From Rs1 sp000416275 (lineage in GTDB: Bacteria; Pseudomonadota; Gammaproteobacteria; Pseudomonadales; Balneatricaceae), in contig OZ251574.1 in the NCBI GenBank assembly GCA_965243635.1, positions 3,782,001 through 3,846,000 on the forward strand: a DNA stretch of 64,000 nucleotides, read 5' to 3'. A model generated the notes under the pieces. That model was given only the letters and a program-made list of their open reading frames with translations. It had not been told where the DNA came from and made no database searches. Positions within the stretch are counted from its first letter, which is position 1; every line of letters begins with the position of its first letter. A program made the translations under genes and the position numbers. Positions 27,202 to 36,011 of the stretch are shown here, piece by piece.

Positions 27202-27729
27202 ATGATTACATTGCACACTAATGTTGGCGATATCGGCATTCAATTAGATTTCAAAAACGCTCCTAAAACCGCTCAAAATTTTACTCAATTAGCCGCTGAT
27301 GGATTTTACGACAACCTGATTTTTCATCGCGTGATTGAAGACTTCATGGTACAGGGAGGTGGTTTCACTGCGAGCATGAAACAAAGAGAAGGTGTTGCAA
27401 GCATCGAAAATGAAGCGGATAACGGTTTAAAAAACACTCTTGGTAGTCTGGCGATGGCTAGAACTATGGATCCGCATTCTGCCTCTTCACAATTTTTCAT
27501 CAATCTATCAGATAACGCCTTCCTTAACCACACCACAAAAACCATGGAAGGCTGGGGCTATTGTGTATTCGGCGAAGTTGTTGCAGGTATGAATATTGTT
27601 AAGCAAATAGCTACCACCAGCACTGGCGCTAGATCAGGTCATCAAGACGTACCTGAAGAAGACATTTATATTAAATCTGTGACTATAGAGCAACCAGAAT
27701 TAACACCTGAGTCAGACGACAGCGATTAA
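27202..27729 (+). CDS. ppiB: Cytosolic peptidyl-prolyl cis-trans isomerase B (cyclophilin)
   Basis: Cyclophilin-type isomerase of 175 residues without a signal peptide. It has the conserved FHRVIEDFMVQGGGF, SLAMARTMDPHSASSQFFINL (split by GS) and GWGYCVFGEVVAGMNIV segments. AAGGCAG precedes the ATG. It is 30 bp upstream of lpxH, forming a short operon that continues into a lipoprotein gene. Confidence 0.96.
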   Translation: MITLHTNVGDIGIQLDFKNAPKTAQNFTQLAADGFYDNLIFHRVIEDFMVQGGGFTASMKQREGVASIENEADNGLKNTLGSLAMARTMDPHSASSQFFINLSDNAFLNHTTKTMEGWGYCVFGEVVAGMNIVKQIATTSTGARSGHQDVPEEDIYIKSVTIEQPELTPESDDSD

Positions 27730-27759
27730 CAGTTAAACTCTCAATACTAGGTAAACTAA

Positions 27760-28503
27760 ATGACGGTACTCTTTGTCGCTGATCTTCACTTATGCCAACA
27801 GCGCCCCGATTTAACTCGGGCGTTTGTCAATTTTTTGAAAACCACAGCTCAAGGCTGTCATTCTCTGTATTTACTCGGTGATATTTTTGAAGTTTGGATT
27901 GGAGATGACTATATTGACCCTTGTCTCCAACCGGTAATTGAGCAATTAAAAATACTTAGTTCAACTCAATCAGCACTCTATTTCCAACAGGGTAATAGAG
28001 ATTTTTTAGTCGGCAGCAAGCTGACAGATCTAATTGGAGCCAAACTTTTAAAAGAGTCGGAAATTGTACAATTGCCGAGCCAGAAAGCGCTAATTATGCA
28101 CGGCGATCAACTGTGCACTGATGATCTCGCATATCAAAATTTCAGGAACATGGTAAGATCACAGGATTGGCAGCAAGAGTTTTTGGCCAAGCCAATTCAA
28201 GAAAGATTACAAATTGCCGAGTATTTGCGTGCCACTAGCAAAGCAGAAACGGGATCTAAGACATCGCAGATTACCGATGTATGCCATTCAGCAGTGCTCG
28301 ATGCTTTACAGCACGCCCAAGTAAACCTTTTAATTCACGGTCACACACATCGACCAGCTACTCACTCCTTCACCGCCGCAGGCAAACAACTAACTCGAAT
28401 GGTGCTGGGCGACTGGGATCAATCTCTTTGGTATATCCAATGTGATGAGCTTGGCTGCGTGCTGATAGAACAAAAAATTAGCGAACAACAACTGGCGGGA
28501 TAA
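27760..28503 (+). CDS. lpxH: UDP-2,3-diacylglucosamine diphosphatase
   Basis: Peripheral membrane Mn-dependent phosphoesterase that makes lipid X in lipid A synthesis. The 247 residues carry the metallophosphoesterase motifs DLHL (8-12), GDIFEVWIGDD, GNRDFL, MHGDQLC and the late INGHTHRP-type block HGHTHRP. The presence of lpxH supports a gammaproteobacterial or betaproteobacterial lipid A pathway. It is in operon with ppiB. Confidence 0.96.
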   Translation: MTVLFVADLHLCQQRPDLTRAFVNFLKTTAQGCHSLYLLGDIFEVWIGDDYIDPCLQPVIEQLKILSSTQSALYFQQGNRDFLVGSKLTDLIGAKLLKESEIVQLPSQKALIMHGDQLCTDDLAYQNFRNMVRSQDWQQEFLAKPIQERLQIAEYLRATSKAETGSKTSQITDVCHSAVLDALQHAQVNLLIHGHTHRPATHSFTAAGKQLTRMVLGDWDQSLWYIQCDELGCVLIEQKISEQQLAG

Positions 28504-28507
28504 CACT

Positions 28508-29035
28508 ATGATAAAAATTTTAGCAATCCTGTTAACTCTGGTACTTACAGGGTGCGAAAGCCAACCATTAAAGGGTAATATCTCAGGTACTAATGTCACT
28601 AAAAACTTTATTCAAGCACTACAAAATAGCTACCAGAGCTGGCTGGACTTAAAGGAACGGTACGGTGCTAACTATAGTTATGAGCGAGATGGGAAAATTA
28701 GTAATAGCTATTATAGCTCCACCAAAATTGTCGTAGAACAAGATCAGGTAGAGTTTCGATCCTTTTTTGAATGGCAAAAAGGCAACACACCGACTGAGAC
28801 TTGGGTTGAGCCCTTTGCAGAATTAAACCTCCACAATCAAGGAACACCCGCTAAAACAATCGATCAATTATACCGGCAGTGTAAATTTCAAATTTTGAAC
28901 AAACCTTTGTCAGAATATGCTATCACCTTGAAACTCGATAGATTCAACCTTCTCCAGCAATGTAGTTATAGGCAGTTAAACTGTGCAGAGAACTGCACTA
29001 AAGGAATACGTTTACAGGGCTTAAGTATTTTTTAA
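28508..29035 (+). CDS. Putative lipoprotein, function unknown
   Basis: A 175-residue protein with a short signal peptide ending in the lipobox LTGC, so Cys16 should be lipidated. The mature part is rich in Tyr, Gln and Asn and contains six further cysteines, four of them close together near the C-terminus (LLQQCSYRQLNCAENC). It follows lpxH by 4 bp with GGGA as ribosome binding site and is probably the last gene of the ppiB-lpxH unit. I do not recognise the family. Confidence 0.7.
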   Translation: MIKILAILLTLVLTGCESQPLKGNISGTNVTKNFIQALQNSYQSWLDLKERYGANYSYERDGKISNSYYSSTKIVVEQDQVEFRSFFEWQKGNTPTETWVEPFAELNLHNQGTPAKTIDQLYRQCKFQILNKPLSEYAITLKLDRFNLLQQCSYRQLNCAENCTKGIRLQGLSIF

Positions 29036-29058
29036 ATACCGCGCTGAGCCCGTTATCT

Positions 29059-29074
29059 ACACTCCATTGAGTGT
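29059..29074. terminator. Small hairpin between convergent genes
   Basis: Arms ACACTC and GAGTGT with a 4-base loop lie between the ends of the lipoprotein gene and the convergent adhesin-like gene. No long T-run follows, so terminator activity is uncertain. Confidence 0.3.
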
Positions 29075-29088
29075 CATCTATGTTCTTA

Positions 29089-29724
29089 CTATGCTTGATC
29101 TATAATTAGGTAATTATCGATCAAGAAAGAAATAAGTTCGGCACTGCTATTATAGCCGACCGAGTTAATGGTCAGTACTTTATCGACATTCTGCTCGGTA
29201 GTGGCATCACCGACAAAATCACCGCTATTGCTAATGTATATCACGGTCTGATGACTGTCTTGATCAAAGCGTATGTATTGATCAAGAGATTCACTACTCG
29301 TAGTATTCAGCAATACTTCGCTAAGTACTAGCGTGATGCCCTCAGCCCGATGCTCGGTCAATTTGATCCTTTCAATGTCATATACTGGCTCAATTTCAGC
29401 CAGTATCGAAGACACGCCCAAAGGGTAGACAGAAAATAGCTTTTCGACTAAATCTAAAGGTAGATCACTATTTAGAACGGCATCTGACTGATCGAGCATT
29501 TGTTCAGGAGAAGTATCAGCAGTCAACTTTATACTTTGTAAGGACTCAAGTTTTATAACCGCACCACCACTGACTTGCAGATCAACAGAGCCATTACTTG
29601 CTGTTCGCACCACTTCATCTAAATACAAAGCATCCCCGACGACAAGATCTCTTTTAATACCTAAATCGTTAATAGCACTGACAGAGCCTTCCATGTTATC
29701 AACAATCGCTATAAATTCACTCAT
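29089..29724 (-). CDS. Mini LapA-like protein: retention module joined to a type I secretion signal
   Basis: A 211-residue protein whose two ends resemble those of giant biofilm adhesins. Residues 1-75 match the outer-membrane retention module of LapA-type proteins: an N-terminal repeat of small strands with DNMEGSVSAIND, GDALYLDEVVRTASNGSVDLQ and SGGAVIKLES. Residues 125-211 look like the C-terminal type I secretion target domain: LVLSEVLLN, LDQYIRFDQDS, TVIYISNSGDF, then ELISFLIDNYLIID. The usual thousands of residues of repeats, RTX nonapeptides and the LapG cleavage motif are all missing. ATG 29724 is preceded by GAGGTGG; a Met five codons upstream is not. The frame is intact. Confidence 0.6.
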   Translation of the reverse strand: MSEFIAIVDNMEGSVSAINDLGIKRDLVVGDALYLDEVVRTASNGSVDLQVSGGAVIKLESLQSIKLTADTSPEQMLDQSDAVLNSDLPLDLVEKLFSVYPLGVSSILAEIEPVYDIERIKLTEHRAEGITLVLSEVLLNTTSSESLDQYIRFDQDSHQTVIYISNSGDFVGDATTEQNVDKVLTINSVGYNSSAELISFLIDNYLIIDQA

Positions 29725-29956
29725 CACACCACCTCGCATTAACTGAATATTAATAATAGTGATTTGTTAACAGTTATGAAATTGTACTCTAGTACATCAG
29801 GGGGATTTTTGTGAATACTTACTGTTCTACTTGCTATTGAGTAGTGACATTTATCAGCCCCTGAGCTACTCGCTATACGCCAACAGCGTATATGTGACTT
29901 GCTCAGAAGACGTTTAAATAGTAGCGCTAGCGAGAGCACCACTAAAAAAACGTGAG

Positions 29957-31231
29957 TTAAATGGTGGTTACACCACCCATAAATGGCTGCAGCGCAGCGG
30001 GAACATTAACACTTCCATCTGCATTTTGATGATTTTCTAAAATAGCCACTAAAGTACGACCGACCGCCAAACCAGATCCATTCAAGGTATGCACTAATTC
30101 AGGCTTGCCGGTCTCAGAATTTCTCCAGCGGGCTTTCATTCTCCTCGCCTGAAAATCTAAAGTATTTGAGCAAGATGAAATTTCGCGGTATTTGTTCTGT
30201 GCGGGTAACCACACTTCAATATCGTAAGTTTTAGCGGCGGCAAAACCTAAATCGCCACCGCATAAGTTAATGACACGATAAGGCAATTCAAGCTTTTGTA
30301 ATATATTTTCAGCATGCTGAGTCATATCTTCCAGTGCTTGCCATGAATCCTCTGGCTTCACTACCTGAATCATTTCGACTTTTTCAAATTGGTGCTGACG
30401 TATCAAACCTCTAGTATCTTTTCCTGAGGCACCGGCCTCAGAGCGAAAACAGGGAGTGTGCGCCGTAAACTTAATCGGCAACTGCGTCTCGTCAACTATC
30501 TGATCACGAACCATATTAGTTACAGGTACTTCCGCGGTAGGAATGAGGTAGTAATCGCGCTCGCCAAAAGGGACTTTAAACAAGTCTTCTTCGAATTTTG
30601 GCAGCTGTGAAGTTCCCATTAATGAATCACGATTAACCATATAGGGAACATATATTTCATTGTAGCCGTGTTCATTAATATGCGTGTCGAGCATAAACTG
30701 GATCAGTGCTCGATGCATTCTAGCTATTTTACCTTGCAGGACGACAAAGCGCGCACCAGTTATTTTTGCCGCACTTTCAAAGTCCATTCCCGCATTTGCA
30801 GCACCTAGTTCAATATGATCCACAGGATCAAAATCGAAATCGGGGATCTTACCCCAACGTCTTACTTCAATATTATCCTCTTCATCATCGCCGTCGGGCA
30901 CATCGGGATGGGGCAAATTAGGTACGCCTAATAAAATATCATCTAACTGTTGATTTATTTTCGCAAGCGCCAGTTTTGCACTATCTAACTGGGTACCTAA
31001 ATCGCTGACCTGGGCTAGCAAAGGCTTTATATCTTCCCCCGCCGCTTTCGCCTTACCTATAGATTTAGATCGACTGTTGCGTTCACTCTGTAGATTTTCT
31101 GTGGTTATTTGAACTTCGCGGCGTTGATCTTCTAACACTTTAAACTGCACAACGGGAAACACATACTTTTTGGTTAATAATTTCGCCGCAATTTCTTCAG
31201 GATTGGCGCGAATAATTTTTGTATCTAACAT
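29957..31231 (-). CDS. serS: Seryl-tRNA synthetase
   Basis: Class II synthetase for tRNA-Ser and tRNA-Sec. The 424 residues have the N-terminal helical arm (about 30-100) and class II motifs 2 and 3: TRGLIRQHQFEKVEM, then EISSCSNTLDFQARRMK and LNGSGLAVGRTLVAILEN. The start codon lies only 27 bp from a family A repeat, so the promoter must lie within or beyond that repeat. Confidence 0.98.
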   Translation of the reverse strand: MLDTKIIRANPEEIAAKLLTKKYVFPVVQFKVLEDQRREVQITTENLQSERNSRSKSIGKAKAAGEDIKPLLAQVSDLGTQLDSAKLALAKINQQLDDILLGVPNLPHPDVPDGDDEEDNIEVRRWGKIPDFDFDPVDHIELGAANAGMDFESAAKITGARFVVLQGKIARMHRALIQFMLDTHINEHGYNEIYVPYMVNRDSLMGTSQLPKFEEDLFKVPFGERDYYLIPTAEVPVTNMVRDQIVDETQLPIKFTAHTPCFRSEAGASGKDTRGLIRQHQFEKVEMIQVVKPEDSWQALEDMTQHAENILQKLELPYRVINLCGGDLGFAAAKTYDIEVWLPAQNKYREISSCSNTLDFQARRMKARWRNSETGKPELVHTLNGSGLAVGRTLVAILENHQNADGSVNVPAALQPFMGGVTTI

Positions 31232-31258
31232 GAGTGGTTACAACATCCTTAAATGGAA

Positions 31259-31417
31259 CCTGGATCCGCGGCTTCAAAATAAATACAGAGTGCAAGATAT
31301 TGGTTTTACAGTGGAATTGAATATATTAACTGCACCCGTAGGTTCAGTTAATATCTTTCTAACCGCTGTAGAATCAAGAACTTATACTATGTGGTGCAGT
31401 GAAATCACGAATTCAGG
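31259..31417 (+). repeat. Family A repeat, short form, upstream of serS
   Basis: A 159-bp copy with mutated left terminus (CCTGGATCCGCGGCTTCA) and right terminus GAAATCACGAATTCAGG, still flanked by a perfect 5-bp duplication TGGAA at 31254-31258 and 31418-31422. Confidence 0.92.
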
Positions 31418-31753
31418 TGGAATATAGATAAATTTAAGTAAGTATAAAGTATCTTAAACGGATTGCATGTAGCTATTGAGTATTTTTTATAAATAAGTTG
31501 CCTGTAAAACATAGCGCTATCTACAGGTAAATTAGAACCTGAATCCGTGACTTCAAAGTGAATACAGAGTGTAAGACATTGGTTTTACGGTGGAATTGAA
31601 ATATTTTAGCTGCAAGCTCATATGCGTCCTGCATTCGCTAAATAAATGCATCCGTGCATAAAACCCGTAGGTTCAGCGGGCATTTTTCTAACCGCTGTAA
31701 AATCAAGAGCTTGCGCTATGTGCTGCAGTGAAGTCACTTATGTGGACTCCCCC

Positions 31754-31983
31754 TTGTCAACAGTAAAAATGTATTTCGAAGAATTTAATGCTTACTTATG
31801 TACGAGCTCTAATTGAGTAGCGAACCCAGGCTCTTTGATATTTACGCGAACGGACGATCAATTCTGAATGTCGAGTTCTAAATTTGTCGTGCTTTAGACT
31901 CTTAGTGACTTACTGATTTTATCCGCTGATTTTTATCTTCGATTTAGCATTTTTATTGTTTAACCCTTTGTTGCGTTACTCTA
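31754..31983 (-). ncRNA. Predicted seekRNA/bridge RNA region of IS1111-type copy 1
   Basis: The 230-bp non-coding stretch between the transposase stop and the sub-terminal repeat at the 3' end of the IS. In IS1111-group elements this is where the guide RNA that pairs with target and IS ends is encoded. The RNA boundaries and fold are not determined here; placement rests on family knowledge. Confidence 0.45.
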
Positions 31984-33021
31984 TTAACCAGCAATAAGTT
32001 CCGCTTTGTATTCCGTATCTTTCGTTAGCATGGCGAACGCTGTTCGTATCGTTTTATTTGCCAGAGCAACAGCAGCGCAGCGTTGGCCTCTTCTTTTTAC
32101 TAACTCTTGGACCCATGCTTCTTTTTTAGTAACAGCAGGCCTCTTTACCATTTGCCGTACCGCCGACATCGCTCCTAGAATCAACTGACTTCGCAGTTTA
32201 CTGTTCTTAGATGATTTTCCGATCGAACCGAGTTTAACCTTTCCTCCTGATGAATGCTGGATAGGCGTGACACCTATGCATGCTGAGGCATCTTTACCTT
32301 TTTTGAAAACGCCCAAATCACAACACCCTAAAGCAACATACAGATTGATCGCATTGATAACCCCTACACCTTCGAGTTTGAGTAGCCTTTTACATTCTGC
32401 ATGTTGCTCAATCGAGTTAAGCAAACAGCGGTTGTAAGCATCGAGAGACTGTTTAATCACCAAACATTGTTGCCAAGCGACATTAAGGGCTTCTCTGAAC
32501 TCATGAGTAAGGTTGTTTTCAGCATCTTCTAATGTACTTTTTATTAAAGCTCCTAGGCCACGAGTTTTGTAAGAAGCTTTAATATTAAACTCTGCCAATA
32601 ACGCTGAGATTTGGTTCAGTAAAGCGGTGTGTTGTTTATCAGCAAGATCTCTGAAACGGTTAATGGACTGCAGTTGTTGCTGTTCCATTGACTTTCCAGA
32701 GATGTATTTAACATCCGGTAAGAAAGTGGTTTGGACAATAGCCAATGCATCATTCGCATCCGTTTTTTGATTTTGTCTGACGAGAGAGACAAGCTTAGCA
32801 CTTACAAGGCGTGCATCATGGCCCGCCTTGCGAGCTGCTTGCAGCCAATAGTTAGACATACCGCAAGCTTCAAAAACAATAAAAGTGGGTTTAAAGCACA
32901 CTAGCCAGAGAGAGAACTCAGCCGTTGTCATTTCTGTATTAGATATGACCTTATGGTTGCTGTAGATACAAACTTGAATTACATCTTTTGCTAAATCAAC
33001 GCCAACTCTAGTATTATGCAT
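31984..33021 (-). CDS. IS110-family transposase (IS1111 type), copy 1
   Basis: A 345-residue DEDD recombinase. The N-terminal RuvC-like domain has D9 (GVDLAKDV), E51 (FEACG), D88 and D91 (KTDANDA). The C-terminal Transposase_20 domain has LLKLEGVGVINAINLY and GVTPIQHSSGGKVKLG, then GKSSKNSKLRSQLILGA with the conserved serine region. GGGAG lies 7 bp before the ATG. All four copies in the window have the same protein sequence. Confidence 0.95.
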   Translation of the reverse strand: MHNTRVGVDLAKDVIQVCIYSNHKVISNTEMTTAEFSLWLVCFKPTFIVFEACGMSNYWLQAARKAGHDARLVSAKLVSLVRQNQKTDANDALAIVQTTFLPDVKYISGKSMEQQQLQSINRFRDLADKQHTALLNQISALLAEFNIKASYKTRGLGALIKSTLEDAENNLTHEFREALNVAWQQCLVIKQSLDAYNRCLLNSIEQHAECKRLLKLEGVGVINAINLYVALGCCDLGVFKKGKDASACIGVTPIQHSSGGKVKLGSIGKSSKNSKLRSQLILGAMSAVRQMVKRPAVTKKEAWVQELVKRRGQRCAAVALANKTIRTAFAMLTKDTEYKAELIAG

Positions 33022-33367
33022 TTTCGGACTCCTAATATTTTTGTGTCGTAACTTGAATATTACTCCACATGTTCGGTGTGGGGGAGTCCCATTATCTGAT
33101 TCAGGTAGAAGACAATAACCATCATCGTAGGATCGATAAACCTGCTGTCATTTTCAATAATATGTCACTAAATATATTAAGAGAGACTAATCGACACTTA
33201 ACCAGAGATAAGAATAATGTTATTGTTCTTCTAGAAATTCTAGACCCGAGTGAATTAGGTTACATCAGTACTGAATCCCGAACAACACAACCCATAAGCT
33301 TATGTTTTAATTCAATTATTTGAAAAGATAGTCCTCAAATTATTTTTCTCTGACAAAAGGCAGCAAG

Positions 33368-34051
33368 ATGATTAACCGAATTACATCTATCTTTTTCACT
33401 TTGGCACTTATTGTTATCAGTACTTCTGGTTTTGCTTCTGGATTTTTTTCAAACTTGAACATGCAAGACGTTGAAAAAATTTTTAACGATGCTGACCGAT
33501 CAAAGCTAGCGGTTTTTTTGCACAGCGACAGCACTGAAGCTATTCCTGCGGTACAAATTTTGCCTGTCACCAACTCTCCAAAATCGACCATAAAGCCAGG
33601 CACTAGCTGCATTAAATTGTATAACTGTAATCAAGATATTTGCCTGGTAGGCATTCAAGGCAAAAAATATGCAACCAATGAATTAATACTCAGTAAACTC
33701 ACTAAAAAAGAGCCTAATAATAGTAACTGCCAGCAGCACAGCACCGTTGCCAACACTAATAAATCATCGTCTGCTAAAACGCCAGCCATCACAGTCAAGA
33801 GCACTGCTAAGCTCCCTGCATTTTCATGGGTAAAAGTTATTCAAGTAAAAGCAGATGACAGTTTAAATATACGAAAAACAACCCACTATAAAAGTAAAAA
33901 AATCGGTACTTTAGCCTTTAATGACAATTGCATTAAACGTTTGAGCTGCACAGGTAAATGGTGCAAAATCCAACAGCAGAGTATTACCGGCTGGGTACAC
34001 CGCAAATTCATTACTAAAATGAGCGCGACTGAACGAACACAGTGCTTTTAA
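33368..34051 (+). CDS. Secreted SH3-domain protein, function unknown
   Basis: A 227-residue protein with a signal peptide (about 1-23, ending GFASG). A middle region holds a cysteine-rich stretch (SCIKLYNCNQDICLVG, about 76-91), followed by a low-complexity Ser/Thr/Lys linker (about 115-150) and a bacterial SH3 domain (about 155-220, with LNIRKTTHYKSKKIGTLAF and GWVHRKFI). The SH3 part suggests binding to cell wall or to a partner protein in the periplasm. The 260 bp between the IS1111-type copy and this gene shows nothing else. I do not recognise the full-length family. Confidence 0.7.
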   Translation: MINRITSIFFTLALIVISTSGFASGFFSNLNMQDVEKIFNDADRSKLAVFLHSDSTEAIPAVQILPVTNSPKSTIKPGTSCIKLYNCNQDICLVGIQGKKYATNELILSKLTKKEPNNSNCQQHSTVANTNKSSSAKTPAITVKSTAKLPAFSWVKVIQVKADDSLNIRKTTHYKSKKIGTLAFNDNCIKRLSCTGKWCKIQQQSITGWVHRKFITKMSATERTQCF

Positions 34052-34275
34052 ACTAGCAGCTGACCGAGAACAGGCTGATTACTGCGACTAAATGCTCGGT
34101 TAAGCTGCTAGCAGATAAGGCCGATCTGCTATCTTGTTTAAATTAGCCGTTCCTTTAGGCACCAAAGACCCCTGTCGCTATTGATCAACTTAATCGACTA
34201 TCTTTGGCGGGCTTATCAGTGTGGCAATCAACTCATGGTTCAAAAAGCTCTAGCCTAATACCAGACCAAACAGAC

Positions 34276-34653
34276 TTAAAATTCTTGATAGACAGGGGTC
34301 TCAGCAATCAATTTTTCTAAGTTGGCGAGTACTAATTTAATTTGCTCTTGCCCCGCTCTATTATAACGCTGCGCACTGCCAGTAAAGCCCAGTTGCTCAC
34401 CTTGCTCAGCCGCTTGCTCAATTTGTTGGCACTGCAGACGAATTTCATTCAACTCTGGATCGCTATGGATAATATGGCCGATAAACACTAGCCATTTCAA
34501 CTCGACTAGCTCTCCGGCTAATAAATTCTTCAGAATTTCAAGGGCCTGTTCTCTACTAATTTGATAGACAGGCGGGCGTCCAAAATACATCGCGGCCGCC
34601 AATATACAAAGAATCACCAAAGTGATCGCAAACAGCAGCAGAAACTCAGCCAC
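34276..34653 (-). CDS. Small membrane protein, function unknown
   Basis: A 125-residue protein with one N-terminal membrane helix (about 3-24) and a helical cytoplasmic part rich in Glu and Gln. Its start overlaps the stop of the DUF2489 gene by 1 bp, so the two are translated as a pair and may work together. No domain is recognised. Confidence 0.65.
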   Translation of the reverse strand: MAEFLLLFAITLVILCILAAAMYFGRPPVYQISREQALEILKNLLAGELVELKWLVFIGHIIHSDPELNEIRLQCQQIEQAAEQGEQLGFTGSAQRYNRAGQEQIKLVLANLEKLIAETPVYQEF

Positions 34654-35111
34654 TAGCGTTGCTCCATCATAGTCATTAGCACTTTAACTTCCTCTTTAAC
34701 TGCGTCGCGGTATTGATTTTCAACCACATTGATTTCTTTACTGTAGAGCTTACGCTGTTTTTTCTCTAGAGACTTCCAGTCTTTCAGTTTGGGGATATGC
34801 TGGGTTTTTGCAAAAACTTGCTCGATATTAGGTAGGCTATTTTCCGCTAAATTGGGCCGTAATTGATCCGTTAACATTTTCAACCTAATACTGGCTTCCA
34901 CTACTTCAATCTGTTCTGTGCCGAGCGCTTTAGTAATAATATTGATGCTGCTAGTGACGTACTCTTGACGCTCGTTATGCTCTTTTAGATGTTCTTCAAT
35001 CACTTGCTGTTGTTGTTCTTTTTTTAAGCGCGCTGTTTTAAAGCTACTTAAAATATAAATAATCAGGCCAACGATGACCAAACAACCTGAACCTATCGCA
35101 AAATAAATCAT
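34653..35111 (-). CDS. DUF2489 family membrane protein
   Basis: A 152-residue protein with an N-terminal membrane helix (about 2-22) and a long helical, charged C-terminal part. The segment YVTSSINIITKALGTEQIEVVEASIRLKML, here read across residues 51-80, and the later FAKTQHIP match the pattern I know as DUF2489. The function is unknown. It is first in a two-gene unit with a smaller membrane protein. Confidence 0.72.
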   Translation of the reverse strand: MIYFAIGSGCLVIVGLIIYILSSFKTARLKKEQQQQVIEEHLKEHNERQEYVTSSINIITKALGTEQIEVVEASIRLKMLTDQLRPNLAENSLPNIEQVFAKTQHIPKLKDWKSLEKKQRKLYSKEINVVENQYRDAVKEEVKVLMTMMEQR

Positions 35112-35339
35112 GGAATATAAACACTCACCAATTTAAAAAGTCATTATACTGAGATAAGCCGCTTCCAGAAACAGAAATTGTCCGCAAATTTATGCAGATC
35201 GGTAAATAACAAAAAGCGCTGGCTTGCAGCTTTGATAATTACAGATAATTTTCTGATTCGGATCGAAATCCATTATCACATATGATCATAGACTGCTAAA
35301 ATAGCCGCCTTACTATGATTTTATAAAAGATCCGATATT

Positions 35340-35954
35340 ATGAAAAACAGCCCTATTAAACTGTTGTGCCTAGAATTCGTCGTGCTCGTTACTTTGATGG
35401 TGTTAATCGCGGTTTTTATTCACCTTGATACCGCTATTTTAAACAACCGTCTCTCAGAGCTTTCATTTACTGAATTTTCTCAATCCGGTTTCATCTTGCT
35501 CGCCAGCATTTCCTTTTTTATGAAAATTAAAAAAGAGCCGGAGTCAGCTGGGTTGTTTATTTTAATCAGTGCCCTATTCACGATGATATTTATTCGAGAA
35601 GCCGATTATTATTTAGATTTCATCTACCATGGTTTCTGGAAAGTCCCGGTTTTGATAGTTTTTTGCAGCAGTATTTTTTACGCCTATAAAAATAAGGACA
35701 CTATTATTGCCCCACTCAATCACTATCAAAACACTAAAGCTTTCACTTATACCTTTATTGGTTTTATGATCACGATTGTCTTTAGTCGAGTATTTGGCAC
35801 GGGTCGCTTATGGGAAGATATTGCCGCAACTGCTGACAGCGGCTATATCAAAAATGTCGTGCAAGAAGGCCTGGAACTGTTTGGCTATTCCCTAGTTTTA
35901 TTGGGCTCGGTGATCGTACATTTAAAACACAACAAAATATCTACAGAGCACTAA
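35340..35954 (+). CDS. Integral membrane protein, function unknown
   Basis: A 204-residue protein with about six membrane helices (around 8-30, 47-62, 70-85, 97-112, 128-148 and 178-196). A charged central FIREADYYLDFIYHGFW segment and a loop RVFGTGRLWEDIA are the most distinctive pieces. It is monocistronic, with the argO gene convergent to it. I recognise the general pattern of small gammaproteobacterial membrane proteins but no named family. Confidence 0.65.
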   Translation: MKNSPIKLLCLEFVVLVTLMVLIAVFIHLDTAILNNRLSELSFTEFSQSGFILLASISFFMKIKKEPESAGLFILISALFTMIFIREADYYLDFIYHGFWKVPVLIVFCSSIFYAYKNKDTIIAPLNHYQNTKAFTYTFIGFMITIVFSRVFGTGRLWEDIAATADSGYIKNVVQEGLELFGYSLVLLGSVIVHLKHNKISTEH

Positions 35955-36011
35955 TAATCCCCCACGATCGACAGACATCGACTAATCGTGGTGGGCGTCG
36001 AGGATAGAAAG

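Larger units (their letters stand above)
31739..33095 (-). mobile_element. IS110 family, IS1111-type insertion sequence (copy 1)
   Basis: A 1357-bp element in minus orientation, identical in gene product to three copies at 59.4-64 kb. Its ends carry 10-bp inverted repeats GGACTCCCCC/GGGGGAGTCC that start 5-6 bp inside the tips. Such sub-terminal repeats are typical of the IS1111 group. A 2-bp CT (AG) flanks both sides. It is inserted in the right terminal repeat of a family A element. Confidence 0.93.
31538..33105 (+). repeat. Family A repeat, long form, split by an IS1111-type element
   Basis: The left 201 bp (31538-31738) and the last 8-10 bp (33096-33105) of a 209-bp A copy lie on either side of a 1357-bp IS. 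The outer 5-bp duplication TAGAA (31533-31537 and 33106-33110) is perfect, showing that the repeat was whole before the IS entered its right terminal repeat. Confidence 0.95.

Noticed and set aside
33069..33323. 84-codon frame starting in the IS1111-type left end
   Set aside because: It begins inside the IS tip and crosses the A-repeat remnant; no ribosome binding site or family.
34167..34299. 10-bp inverted repeat GACCCCTGTC / GACAGGGGTC
   Set aside because: The arms lie 110 bp apart, one inside a coding end, with no further terminal similarity; probably chance.
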